DNA of 12,725 nt from JAZDGX01 sp043806645 (GCA_043806645.1 JAZDGX010000204.1:1-12725), one strand, 5' to 3'; counted from the stretch's first letter, positions 1 to 6,907 are shown. The notes: generated by a model from the sequence alone, not told the origin. Made by a program: numbers and translations.

Positions 1-546
1 AAGCCGCTCACGGTCGCGCTCAACAAGGCGGATCTGCTCGAGAATCCCGAAACGAGCCTGCCCGCCATCGAGCAGCTGAGAGCGGAGCTTCCCGAGGCGG
101 AATTCTATGTGATCAGTGCGCTGCGCGGCTCGGGTGTGCCGGCGCTCAGGGATCGTTTGCTGGCCCGGCTTCCCTTGGGGCCGCCGTTCTATCCTCCCGA
201 TCAGCTGACCGAGCACCCGGAGCGCTTCTTCGTCACCGAGCTGATCCGTGAAGCGGTCTTTGTCCTCTTCCGCGAAGAAGTGCCCTACGCGACGGAGATC
301 GAACTGACCGCCTTTCGGGAGCAGCCCGGGCGCAAGGATGTCATCGAGGCCGATATCTTCGTCGAGACCGAATCGCAGAAGGCGATTGTGATCGGCCGGG
401 GCGGGGCGGCAATAAAGAAGCTCGGCCAGCGAGCGAGGGAGGCGATCGAAGCCTTCCTGGGCCGGGAAGTCTATCTGTCGCTGAGGGTGAAGGTGCTCGC
501 GCATTGGCGGCGCGATCGCCGGGCGCTCGAACGGTTCGGCTACTGA
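1..546 (+). CDS. era: GTPase Era, C-terminal part (5' end outside window)
   Basis: Era is an essential GTPase that binds the 3' end of 16S rRNA and helps mature the small ribosomal subunit. The visible 181 codons start inside the G domain. The G4 motif NKAD is at fragment residues 8-11 and the G5 motif SAL at 39-41. A type-II KH RNA-binding domain follows, with its GxxG loop (GRGG, residues 132-135) and the family-typical ending VKVLAHWRRD. Era proteins are about 300 residues long, so roughly the first 120, including the P-loop, lie upstream of the window. The reading frame is open from base 1 and ends at TGA 544-546. A GTG at 109 also opens this frame but would discard the G4 motif, so it is not the start. 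A perfect hairpin follows the stop codon directly. Confidence 0.95.
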   Translation, partial: KPLTVALNKADLLENPETSLPAIEQLRAELPEAEFYVISALRGSGVPALRDRLLARLPLGPPFYPPDQLTEHPERFFVTELIREAVFVLFREEVPYATEIELTAFREQPGRKDVIEADIFVETESQKAIVIGRGGAAIKKLGQRAREAIEAFLGREVYLSLRVKVLAHWRRDRRALERFGY

Positions 547-561
547 GCGCCCCGCGGGCGC
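547..561 (+). terminator. GC hairpin directly after era stop
   Basis: The arms GCGCCC (547-552) and GGGCGC (556-561) pair perfectly around a 3-nt CGC loop, beginning on the base after the era stop codon. No T-run follows, so this is not a canonical intrinsic terminator. It may protect the era 3' end or assist termination; that role is inference. Confidence 0.35.
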
Positions 562-602
562 CGGATGCGGAGCGCGCGACCGGCCCCGGAGATGCGCCCA
601 GC

Positions 603-631
603 TTGACAAGGGAAACGAGTTTAGCGAACGT
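603..631 (+). promoter_or_regulatory. Candidate weak sigma70-type promoter for metG
   Basis: TTGACA at 603-608 is a perfect -35 hexamer in the 173-bp gap between era and metG. Seventeen bases further is GAACGT (626-631), a poor -10 that matches TATAAT only at the conserved second and last positions. The assignment rests mainly on the -35 and the location. Transcription would begin around 637-640, inside the hairpin at 636-658. Confidence 0.3.
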
Positions 632-635
632 ATGG

Positions 636-658
636 CGCCGCGCCGGCTTGGCGCGGCG
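636..658 (+). promoter_or_regulatory. Strong hairpin / inverted repeat in metG leader
   Basis: CGCCGCGCC (636-644) and GGCGCGGCG (650-658) form a perfect 9-bp GC stem around the 5-nt loop GGCTT, 61 bases before the metG start. It could be an RNA stem at the 5' end of the metG message or an operator for a dimeric regulator. Nothing resembling a T-box, such as a tRNA-binding bulge or antiterminator, is visible. Confidence 0.45.
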
Positions 659-719
659 GGTATCTGCGCTGGAATCACAACGTTGGAGCGGGCCGAAGCC
701 GCAGAGGGGAGAGGGGATC

Positions 720-2405
720 TTGGGGGAGTTCAAGCGGACGCTCGTGACCAGCGCGCTGCCCTATGCGAATGGCCGCATTCACATCGGACACTTGGCGGGA
801 GCCTATCTGCCGCCCGACATCTACGTGCGCTACCTGCGCCTCAAAGGCGAAGAGGTCCTCTTCGTCAGCGGATCGGATGAGCACGGCGTGCCGATCACGC
901 TGCGGGCCATGGAGGAAGGCACGACCCCGCGCGAGGTGATCGACCGCTTCCACCAGGAGAATGAAGCGGCCTTTCGCGCGGCCGAGATCGACTTCGACAT
1001 CTACGGCCGAACATCGTGGCCCGAACATCACCAGATGACCGCGGAGTTCTTTCTCAAGCTGCACGCGCAGGGCTATATCGAGAAGCAGAAGATCCAGCAG
1101 TACTATTCCGAGAAGGTCGGGATGTTCCTTCCCGATCGCTACGTGGAAGGCGTCTGTCCGCGCTGCGGGAAAGACGCCCGCGGGGATCAGTGCGATCATT
1201 GCGGCACGACGTATGAGGTCACCGAGTTGCGCGAGCCCCGCTCGGCGGTGCCGGGGGATGGTTCGACGCCGGTGCTGAAAGAGACGGTGCACTGGTTCCT
1301 GCGCCTGGACCTGTTCCAGGAGCGGCTGGCCCAGTGGCTCGGGACGAAAGGGGATTGGCGCTCGAACACCCGCGGCACGGCGCTCTCCTGGCTGCGGGAG
1401 GGCCTGCGCTCGCGCTGTGTCACGCGCGATTCGCAATGGGGTGTCCAGATCCCGCTTGCGGATCCCGACACGTCGGGCAAGTGCATCTATGTCTGGTTCG
1501 ACGCGCCCATCGGGTACGTGACGAACACGCGGGTGTGGGCGGAGCGCGCCGGCCGGCCGGAGGCGTGGCGCGCCTACTGGCAGGATGCGGGGACGCGCCT
1601 GATCCATTTCATCGGCAAGGACAACATCCCGTTTCACGCGATCATCTTCCCGGCCATGCTGACGGGGCAGGAGACCTACATCCTGCCGGACGTCGTCGTG
1701 GCCAACGAGTACCTCAATTTCCTGCGGGCGGGCGAGGCGGCGGCGGTGAAGTTTTCGAAGAGCCGCGGCACGGTCGTGGAAGTGGGCTCTTTCGTCGAGA
1801 CCTTCGGATCCGACCGGTTGCGCTACTACCTGACGGCCATCGCTCCGGAGGGAGCCGACGCCGAGTTTTCCTGGATCGACTTCCTGCACCGGACCAACGG
1901 CGAGCTGGCCGACGTGCTCGGCAATTTCGTGCATCGTACCTTGAGCTTCACCATGAAGACCTTCGAGGGCCGCGTGCCCCCGGGAGGGGAGTGGACCGCG
2001 GCCGATCGGGCCGTGCTGGCGGCGGTCGGGGAGACCCGCGCGACGGTGGGGGAACTGATCGAGCACTTCCAGTTCCGACAGGCGCAGATCGCGATGCTCG
2101 ATCTGGCGCGCTTGGGCAACCGCTATTTCGATGAGCAGAAGCCCTGGGCCACGCGCAAGACCGATAGCGCCCGCTGCGCCGCCTCGATCCACGTGTGCCT
2201 GCAACTCGGGTTGGGATTGGCGCGCCTGATGGCGCCGTTTCTGCCCCGTGCGGCGCGGCGGCTGGCGGAAATGCTCAAGGTCGAGCCGGTGGGGGAGGCG
2301 GCATGGTCGCGGATCGGGGAGGAACGTCTGGAAGAGGGCGCCCTCCTGGGCCAGCCGGAGATTTTGTTTCCGAAGCTGGAACCCGAGGACATTCCACAGA
2401 CATAG
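720..2405 (+). CDS. metG: Methionyl-tRNA synthetase
   Basis: This cytoplasmic class-I enzyme charges tRNA-Met with methionine using ATP. From a TTG start at 720 the protein has 561 residues. The HIGH signature is HIGH at 21-24, preceded by PYANG. The zinc knuckle uses Cys146, Cys149, Cys158 and Cys161. The KMSKS loop is KFSKS at 344-348, and a helical anticodon-binding domain fills the C-terminal third. There is no C-terminal Trbp111-like tRNA-binding domain, so this is the short form. TTG 720 was chosen because it lies just before the conserved beta strand KRTLVTSALPYANG and has a purine-rich GAGAGGGG Shine-Dalgarno just upstream. The frame is open from 504, but that extension overlaps era and looks non-coding. 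The lipoprotein gene follows 94 bases later on the same strand. I am confident of function and less sure of the exact start. Confidence 0.95.
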   Translation: MGEFKRTLVTSALPYANGRIHIGHLAGAYLPPDIYVRYLRLKGEEVLFVSGSDEHGVPITLRAMEEGTTPREVIDRFHQENEAAFRAAEIDFDIYGRTSWPEHHQMTAEFFLKLHAQGYIEKQKIQQYYSEKVGMFLPDRYVEGVCPRCGKDARGDQCDHCGTTYEVTELREPRSAVPGDGSTPVLKETVHWFLRLDLFQERLAQWLGTKGDWRSNTRGTALSWLREGLRSRCVTRDSQWGVQIPLADPDTSGKCIYVWFDAPIGYVTNTRVWAERAGRPEAWRAYWQDAGTRLIHFIGKDNIPFHAIIFPAMLTGQETYILPDVVVANEYLNFLRAGEAAAVKFSKSRGTVVEVGSFVETFGSDRLRYYLTAIAPEGADAEFSWIDFLHRTNGELADVLGNFVHRTLSFTMKTFEGRVPPGGEWTAADRAVLAAVGETRATVGELIEHFQFRQAQIAMLDLARLGNRYFDEQKPWATRKTDSARCAASIHVCLQLGLGLARLMAPFLPRAARRLAEMLKVEPVGEAAWSRIGEERLEEGALLGQPEILFPKLEPEDIPQT

Positions 2406-2436
2406 AAAGGTGTCTCGGGCACGGCGGGCGGAGCGT

Positions 2437-2468
2437 TGCGGATGCTCCCAGATCGGTGCGGATGCTCC
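2437..2468 (+). repeat. Two 12-bp direct repeats with 20-bp period before the lipoprotein gene
   Basis: TGCGGATGCTCC occurs at 2437-2448 and again, exactly, at 2457-2468. The 20-bp period is about two helical turns, so both copies face the same side of the DNA. They lie in the metG-lipoprotein gap, 31 bases before the proposed GTG start. The spacing suits a regulator binding as a direct-repeat dimer, but a chance local duplication cannot be excluded. Confidence 0.5.
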
Positions 2469-2488
2469 TAGGGGCAAGGTCCAGCAAG

Positions 2489-2494
2489 AGGAGG
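2489..2494 (+). promoter_or_regulatory. Strong Shine-Dalgarno that decides the GTG 2500 start
   Basis: AGGAGG at 2489-2494 is followed by a 5-nt spacer and GTG at 2500. The two later in-frame ATG codons at 2569 and 2599 have no comparable site. This is the main reason for the longer start, although it gives the lipoprotein an unusually long N-terminal region. Confidence 0.6.
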
Positions 2495-2499
2495 CCACG

Positions 2500-3564
2500 G
2501 TGAGACGGTTGCTCTCGTTCCCACAACAGGGTTCGCCTGCACCGGACCGATCGGTTTCGCGGTCCGGCATGCCGCGGGCGCACCGGCCGTGGGCATGGAT
2601 GCATCGTGTGGATTGGGTGGCGGTCGGGCTGCTCGCGCTCTCTCTGAGCGGGTTTCTGTCGGCCTGCGGCGGAGGGGAACGGGGAGAGGGCGGCGCCGAC
2701 AAGGGCCTCGCACAGGGGGAAGGCCCCCAGGGGGCCGCGGCCACAGAAGGCGAGGTCGCACCCGTCGCGGGGGAGGCCGGACCGTCTGGGGCGCGAGCGG
2801 CCTCGAGCACGGGCAATCAGCCGCCGCGGGCGGGCTTCGAGGTCTTTCCGCTCAGCGGATACGAGGGCATTACTTCGCTCCGTTTCAACGCCACCCTTGC
2901 GAAGGATGACTCCACGAGCAATGTGAACCTGCTCAAGCGCTGGGACTACGACGGCGACGGCACATGGGACAGCGCCGAGCAACGGGCCAGCCGCGTGCGC
3001 CACACCTACGATCAGGCGGGCACCTACCGTCCGCGGCTGCTCGTCATGGATGCGGAGGGCCTGGCGGATTCGATCGTGGGGCCCGCTCTCGAGATCAGAA
3101 AGCCCTGTCCCGCGCCGGATTTCGAGATGACCGATCTCAATCCGAACTCGAAGAGCTACGGTGAGAAATTCTCGCTGGCGCGGTTGCGGGACCATCGCGT
3201 GATCGTCTGGTACACCACGCCCAGCGGGTGATGCAGCTATGAGCGGCAGTTTGCCACTCTGGACAGCTTGGCTCAGGAGTTCAAGTCGAGCGCCGAGTTT
3301 TCGGATGTTGTCATCCTCACGCTGGTCAAGAAGGACCGGCGGGACAAGATCGAGAAGATGATGCTCACGCGCGGGCTGCCCGTGCTGATGGACACCTTCG
3401 ACGGGTTCTTCGAGGAAACCTACTCGGCCGTCCCCTCGCGGGCGTTCCACTTCTTCGACCGGCAGGGATGTTTGGTGCCGAATCAGCTGGAAACGGGGCC
3501 CAAGATCATGGTCGAACGGGAGGAGCTCCACGCCTTTCTCCGCGGCATGGCCGCCGATGGGTAG
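2500..3564 (+). CDS. Candidate selenoprotein: PKD-domain, thioredoxin-fold lipoprotein with in-frame TGA (Sec244)
   Basis: Read through TGA 3229-3231 as selenocysteine, this is a 354-residue exported lipoprotein. A hydrophobic signal at residues 39-55 ends in the lipobox LSAC, with the lipidated cysteine at 56. A Gly/Glu/Ala-rich linker spans 57-105. A PKD-like Ig-fold domain spans about 106-200, with the acidic motif WDYDGDGTWD at 148-157. A redoxin/thioredoxin fold spans about 203-354: CPAPDF entry, strand VIVWYTT, active site Gly-Sec-Cys-Ser (243-246), helix ERQFATLDSLAQEF, and cis-Pro loop AVPSRAFHFFDRQG with Pro312. Aligned on that helix with TlpA/ResA-type proteins, Sec244 falls on the first Cys of CxxC. 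The frame does not change across the TGA. GTG 2500 has a perfect Shine-Dalgarno; ATG 2599 would give a classical 22-residue signal. The role is probably periplasmic thiol or peroxide redox chemistry, substrate unknown. The alternative is a nonsense-mutated pseudogene. Its stop overlaps the nuclease start by 8 bases. Confidence 0.75.
3229..3268 (+). promoter_or_regulatory. Putative bacterial SECIS element downstream of the TGA
   Basis: After the TGA at 3229-3231, GGCA (3245-3248) pairs with TGCC (3252-3255) around a GTT loop (3249-3251). Below a single C/A mismatch, GAG (3241-3243) pairs with CTC (3257-3259). An outer AGCT (3235-3238) can pair with AGCT (3265-3268). The loop begins 17 nt after the TGA and starts with G followed by U. 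Known bacterial SECIS hairpins recognised by SelB have a G at the start of a small apical loop at about this distance; Escherichia coli fdhF is nearly the same. The structure is read by eye and not energy-tested. Confidence 0.6.
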
Positions 3565-4504
3565 GGAACTGCGCAATGTCCTAAGTTGGAGCTTCAGCCG
3601 TCATGGGGCTTTTCAGAACTGCCTGCGCGCGTACTACTACCATTACTACGGATCCTGGGGCGGCTGGTCGGCGGAGGCCGCTCCCGAGACCCGCCGGCTC
3701 TATCTCCTGAAGAACCTGAAGGCCCGCCATCTGTGGGCCGGGGGCATCGTGCACGAAGCGGTCGCCGCACTGCTTGGACGCATTCGCGCCCGGCAGTCCG
3801 GGCCGGCGGCCGCGCCCGAGAGGGAAGCTGCGGTCGAGGCGGCGATCGACCGCATGCGGGCCGAATTCCGCCGCTCCCGCAGCGGTGAGTACGTCCGCGA
3901 TCCCAAACGCATTACGGGGCTGATGGAACACCACTATGCGCAAGCGGTCGCGGATGATGAATGGAAGGAACTGGCCGACCTTGTGCGCCGCTCGATGCGC
4001 ACCTTCCTCACGGGCCCATACCCGCGCCGGTTGGCGCTGCTGCCCGAGAAAGACTGGCTCGCCCTCGAGGATCTGGAGACGTTTCCACTCGATGAGGTCC
4101 CCGTCTACGTGAAGATGGATCTGGCCTACCGAAGTTCCGAAGGGGGCATTCTCATCCTCGACTGGAAGACGGGCCGCCGCGATCCTCATCCCGACGGCCT
4201 GCAACTCGGGACCTACGCGCTGCATGGCACGGCACGCTGGGGCGTGGACCCCGGGTCGATCGAGATCCGTGAGGTCAACCTGAACCAGGGCACGGAGGAG
4301 AGTCTGCGCATCTCGGAGGAGAGCCTCGCGCAGGCGCGCGGGACGATTCTCGACAGCATCGCCGCCATGCGCGCCCGTCTCCAGGATGCCGGTGAGAATC
4401 GCGCGCGGGTGGAGGACTTTCCGGCCCAGCCCGACGCCAAGTGCCGGCGCTGCTGTTTTCGAGAGGTCTGCCCCGAGTATCAGGCCCTGGCCGCGGGCGT
4501 TTGA
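3557..4504 (+). CDS. RecB-family PD-(D/E)XK nuclease with predicted 4Fe-4S cluster
   Basis: This 315-residue protein is a stand-alone nuclease of the PDDEXK_1 (RecB/AddB/Cas4-like, COG2887) type, expected to cut or resect DNA in the cytoplasm. The N-terminus SWSFSRHGAFQNCLRAYYYHYY is the family's opening S-S-x-x-x-F-x-x-C signature, with Cys22. The catalytic set is His66 (GGIVHEAVAALL), Asp188 (KMDLAY), Asp202 and Lys204 (LDWKTG), then the QxxxY motif QLGTY. The C-terminus has C296-x2-C299-x5-C305, which with Cys22 forms the iron-sulfur pattern of AddB and Cas4. An extra Cys300 sits beside it. No helicase or CRISPR genes are visible, so it is not recognisably AddB or Cas4. ATG 3557 overlaps the preceding stop, which suggests translational coupling. 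The physiological substrate is unknown. Confidence 0.85.
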   Translation: MGRELRNVLSWSFSRHGAFQNCLRAYYYHYYGSWGGWSAEAAPETRRLYLLKNLKARHLWAGGIVHEAVAALLGRIRARQSGPAAAPEREAAVEAAIDRMRAEFRRSRSGEYVRDPKRITGLMEHHYAQAVADDEWKELADLVRRSMRTFLTGPYPRRLALLPEKDWLALEDLETFPLDEVPVYVKMDLAYRSSEGGILILDWKTGRRDPHPDGLQLGTYALHGTARWGVDPGSIEIREVNLNQGTEESLRISEESLAQARGTILDSIAAMRARLQDAGENRARVEDFPAQPDAKCRRCCFREVCPEYQALAAGV

Positions 4505-4745
4505 TGCGCCGCGCCGCGCGGGCGCGCGCGTGCTGCTGCTCGACGAGGACACCTCGGCGACCAACTTCATGATCCGGGACGAACCGATGCGGCGGCGGCT
4601 GCGTCCCGGTCAGGAGCCGATCAAGCCGTTTCTGGACCGCGTCCGGAATCTGTTCCATGATCGTGGGGTATCGAGCATTCTGGTCGTGGGCGGCAGCGGC
4701 GAGTACTTTCGCGTGGCGGATCGGGTCGTGCAAATGAACCACTAC
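4503..4745 (+). pseudogene. Orphan internal fragment of a COG3044-type ABC ATPase
   Basis: Frame 3 encodes a Walker-B-like strand and its downstream motifs: VLLLDEDTSATNFMIRD, then EPIKPFLDRVRNLF, then SSILVVGGSGEYFRVADRVVQM. These are the hallmark motifs of the predicted ABC-class ATPases of COG3044/PF09818, proteins of about 550 residues. Only about 80 residues are present. The Walker A region and everything before it are missing, and so is the C-terminal region after the VADxVIxM segment. Similarity begins at the nuclease stop codon and fades near 4745. The frame continues without a stop into the tolA-like gene, but there is no good start: the ATG at 4504 is in another frame, and the in-frame ATG at 4386 lies inside the nuclease. 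It is most likely a deletion remnant or an assembly junction. The motifs are so well kept that any decay must be recent. Confidence 0.65.
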
Positions 4746-4772
4746 GGCCAACGGCGCGAGCGGAGTGGAGTA

Positions 4773-5483
4773 GTGCAGAGACGATTCGCGAGACTTGCGC
4801 GCCGGGACCGGCTGTTCAGGCGGAGCCTGATCCTCTCGGGCATTCTCCACTTCGTCCTGCTGTTGGTGTTGACCTTTTTGCCCGTCTGGCCGCGCCGGAC
4901 GATCGTCACGGCCGACGCTCCCTTCGTCGTCTCGTTGCGGGCCGTCTCCGAGCCCCTGCCCGGGCCGGTCGCGCCCCCCGTGCGGCAGCGGCCTCCGGAG
5001 GAGACGCGCCCGCCGGAGCGCCGCCGGTTGGAACAGACGGACATGGTGAAGACGACCGACCGCGCGTCGCCGGCGCAGACGAGGGCCACGGAGAAGCCGC
5101 AGGAGCGGCCCGCGCCCGAGCCGGAGCGTGAAGCGCCGGCCGACACGCTTTCGCCGATCGCGGCGACGGGCCCGCTCGAGCTGGCCAGCGTGGACGATGA
5201 GCAGTTCACCTACGACTACTACCTGCAGTCGGTGATCGGCCTGGTCTCAGAGGCCTGGTCGCCTCCGGCGGGGTTGAGCGGGGAGACGGTGGCCATGATC
5301 CGCTTCCGGATCATGGCTCAGGGACAGGTGCATCAGGCGGAGATCGAAACGCCCTCCGGGGTTCCCTTGTTCGATCGGACCGCGCGGGACGCGGTGATGC
5401 GCGCGCAGCCCTTTCCGCCTTTTCCCCCGGCGTACCGGGGGCGTTGGATCACCCTGCATCTGCGGTTCATCTATGGCCGCTGA
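4773..5483 (+). CDS. tolA: TolA/TonB-family energy-transducing protein
   Basis: This 236-residue inner-membrane protein should couple proton-motive force to the outer membrane as the TolA equivalent of the Tol-Pal system, given that tolB, pal and cpoB follow. A basic N-terminus precedes one membrane segment at about residues 19-39. A periplasmic Pro/Glu/Arg-rich spacer spans about 60-125, and a TonB-type C-terminal domain spans about 145-236 (VAMIRFRIMAQGQVHQAEIETPSG, then FPPFPPAYRG). GTG 4773 was chosen because GGAG (4762-4765) stands 7 bases before it; ATG 4734 is an alternative. The frame is continuous with the upstream ABC-ATPase fragment, so an N-terminal fusion cannot be strictly excluded. 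The partner genes tolQ and tolR, normally just upstream, are absent. The symbol rests on context; sequence alone says TonB family. Confidence 0.8.
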   Translation: MQRRFARLARRDRLFRRSLILSGILHFVLLLVLTFLPVWPRRTIVTADAPFVVSLRAVSEPLPGPVAPPVRQRPPEETRPPERRRLEQTDMVKTTDRASPAQTRATEKPQERPAPEPEREAPADTLSPIAATGPLELASVDDEQFTYDYYLQSVIGLVSEAWSPPAGLSGETVAMIRFRIMAQGQVHQAEIETPSGVPLFDRTARDAVMRAQPFPPFPPAYRGRWITLHLRFIYGR

Positions 5484-5512
5484 ACGTGTGGCCGCTGAAG
5501 GATGCGCAAGGC

Positions 5513-5519
5513 AAGGAGG
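5513..5519 (+). promoter_or_regulatory. Shine-Dalgarno that sets the tolB GTG start
   Basis: AAGGAGG at 5513-5519 is separated by 5 bases from GTG 5525. Upstream in-frame starts would overlap the tolA-like gene and add non-signal-like sequence. A second GTG at 5552 has a weaker AAAGGA in front. Confidence 0.6.
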
Positions 5520-5524
5520 CCTGG

Positions 5525-6907
5525 GTGGCTGAGAGGCGCGAAAGGAACCGCGTGAACTTCGTTGCCAGGGCGATCGCCTGGGGGGCGGCCGCTCTGTCGC
5601 TGCTCGCCCCGGGGACCGCCCGGGGGCAGGCCGAGTACTCCGGCGAAGTGCGCAAGAGCGAGCTGTTCCAGGTGCCGATCGTCGTCGAAGACTTCGATGC
5701 GGACTTGCCGGGGGGAGCGGAAGCGGTTCTCTTCAGCGGGGGAGAGCGCGCCGAGGATGTCTTGATCCGCGATCTGCTCTACACCGACGCCTTTCAGATA
5801 ATCCGCGAACGCAAAGGCGCCGCGCGCGAGGCGGGCCCGCGGCTGGATGTGCGGGGCGCGTTGGTCGACCGCCCCGTGCAGGCGCGCGTGCAAGGCCGCC
5901 TCGAGAAGGGGCGGCGCGGTCCACACCTCACCCTGCGATTGATCGAGGAAGCCTCGCGCGATGAGATCATCGCGTGTGGATACGACCTCCTGCAGGAAGG
6001 AGAGGACGGACCCGATCGGTGGCAGATCCACTTGTGGTCGGACGAGGTGACGCGGTACCTGACGGGAGCGCCCGGGTGCGCCGCCACGCGCATCGCCTTC
6101 ACCCGCGAAGTCGGGGCTGCCAAGGAGATCCACCTGATCGATTGGGACGGCGAGGAGCAGGAGGAGGTCACCGGGCTCGGGTCGATCCTCGTTTCTCCCG
6201 GATGGCATCCGGGGGGCGGGAAACTCGCCTTCACCAGCTATCATCGCGGGCAGCCGATCCTGGTCTCGCTCGATCTCGGCAGCCGCCGGATGATCACGTT
6301 GTCGACGGCTTCGACACCCACCGCGGCCGCCTATTCTCCGAACGGGCGGCAGATCGCCTTCTCGGCCACCCCGACGGGCAATGCCGAGATCTACGTCGCG
6401 CGCGCGGACGGCTCCCAGCCCCGCCGGCTCACTCTCGATCCAGGTATCGACACGGCTCCCGACTGGTCTCCCTCAGGGGAGCGCCTCGTCTTCACCTCCG
6501 ACCGCGGTGGAACCCCGCAGCTCTACATCGTGGATGCCGACGGCTCCAACCTGATCCAACTCACGTTCGGGGGGCGCTGGAACGATTCGCCCGACTGGTC
6601 GCCGGACGGGCGCCGCGTGGTGCACGTCTGCGGAAGCGACGGCAGATTCGATCTGGCCGTGATCGGAGTCGACGGCATGGGTTGGCGCCGCCTGACCGAG
6701 GGCGGCGGATGCGAGGACCCCCACTGGGCCCCCGACAGCCGCCATGTCGTGTTCGCCCGCTCCGACAGGGGCAGTCGCAGCCTGTGGATCCTGGATGTCG
6801 ACTCCGGAACGTTGCGGCAGTTGACACCCTCCAAGACCCAAACCTACAATCCCGCCTGGTCGCCTTTGGCGGATAGACGGATTCGGGCGGAGGGAACAAA
6901 CAAGTGA
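5525..6907 (+). CDS. tolB: Tol-Pal system periplasmic beta-propeller protein TolB
   Basis: TolB is a periplasmic protein that binds Pal and links it to TolA, supporting outer-membrane constriction and stability. From GTG 5525 it has 460 residues. A signal peptide ends near residue 36 (APGTARGQA, then EYSG). The N-terminal TolB domain begins KSELFQVPIVVEDF and includes the DLLYTDAFQII segment. The rest is a six-bladed propeller made of repeated blocks such as YSPNGRQIAFSATPTGNAEIY, DWSPSGERLVFTSDRGG and DWSPDGRRVVHVCGSDGRFD. Length and domain order are normal for TolB. It starts 41 bases after the tolA-like stop and is followed by pal. Confidence 0.93.
   Translation: MAERRERNRVNFVARAIAWGAAALSLLAPGTARGQAEYSGEVRKSELFQVPIVVEDFDADLPGGAEAVLFSGGERAEDVLIRDLLYTDAFQIIRERKGAAREAGPRLDVRGALVDRPVQARVQGRLEKGRRGPHLTLRLIEEASRDEIIACGYDLLQEGEDGPDRWQIHLWSDEVTRYLTGAPGCAATRIAFTREVGAAKEIHLIDWDGEEQEEVTGLGSILVSPGWHPGGGKLAFTSYHRGQPILVSLDLGSRRMITLSTASTPTAAAYSPNGRQIAFSATPTGNAEIYVARADGSQPRRLTLDPGIDTAPDWSPSGERLVFTSDRGGTPQLYIVDADGSNLIQLTFGGRWNDSPDWSPDGRRVVHVCGSDGRFDLAVIGVDGMGWRRLTEGGGCEDPHWAPDSRHVVFARSDRGSRSLWILDVDSGTLRQLTPSKTQTYNPAWSPLADRRIRAEGTNK

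Noticed and set aside
675..2816. Very long open frame on the minus strand across metG
   Set aside because: This is a shadow of metG in GC-rich DNA; the translation is Arg/Ala/Pro-rich with no recognisable domain. The same applies to the minus-strand frame 2275-3576 opposite the lipoprotein.
3181..3270. Sequencing frameshift as the cause of the break at 3229
   Set aside because: Protein similarity continues in the same frame on both sides of the TGA, so no insertion or deletion is needed. A point error or nonsense mutation remains possible.
3268..3564. Separate small protein starting at TTG 3268
   Set aside because: It is in the same frame as the upstream lipoprotein and encodes only the second half of a thioredoxin fold with no active site. 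No convincing Shine-Dalgarno precedes it.
4504..4572. ATG at 4504 overlapping the nuclease stop as the start of the ABC-ATPase fragment
   Set aside because: It lies in another frame (Arg/Ala/Cys-rich product) than the one carrying the DEDTSATNF motif, so it cannot start that fragment.
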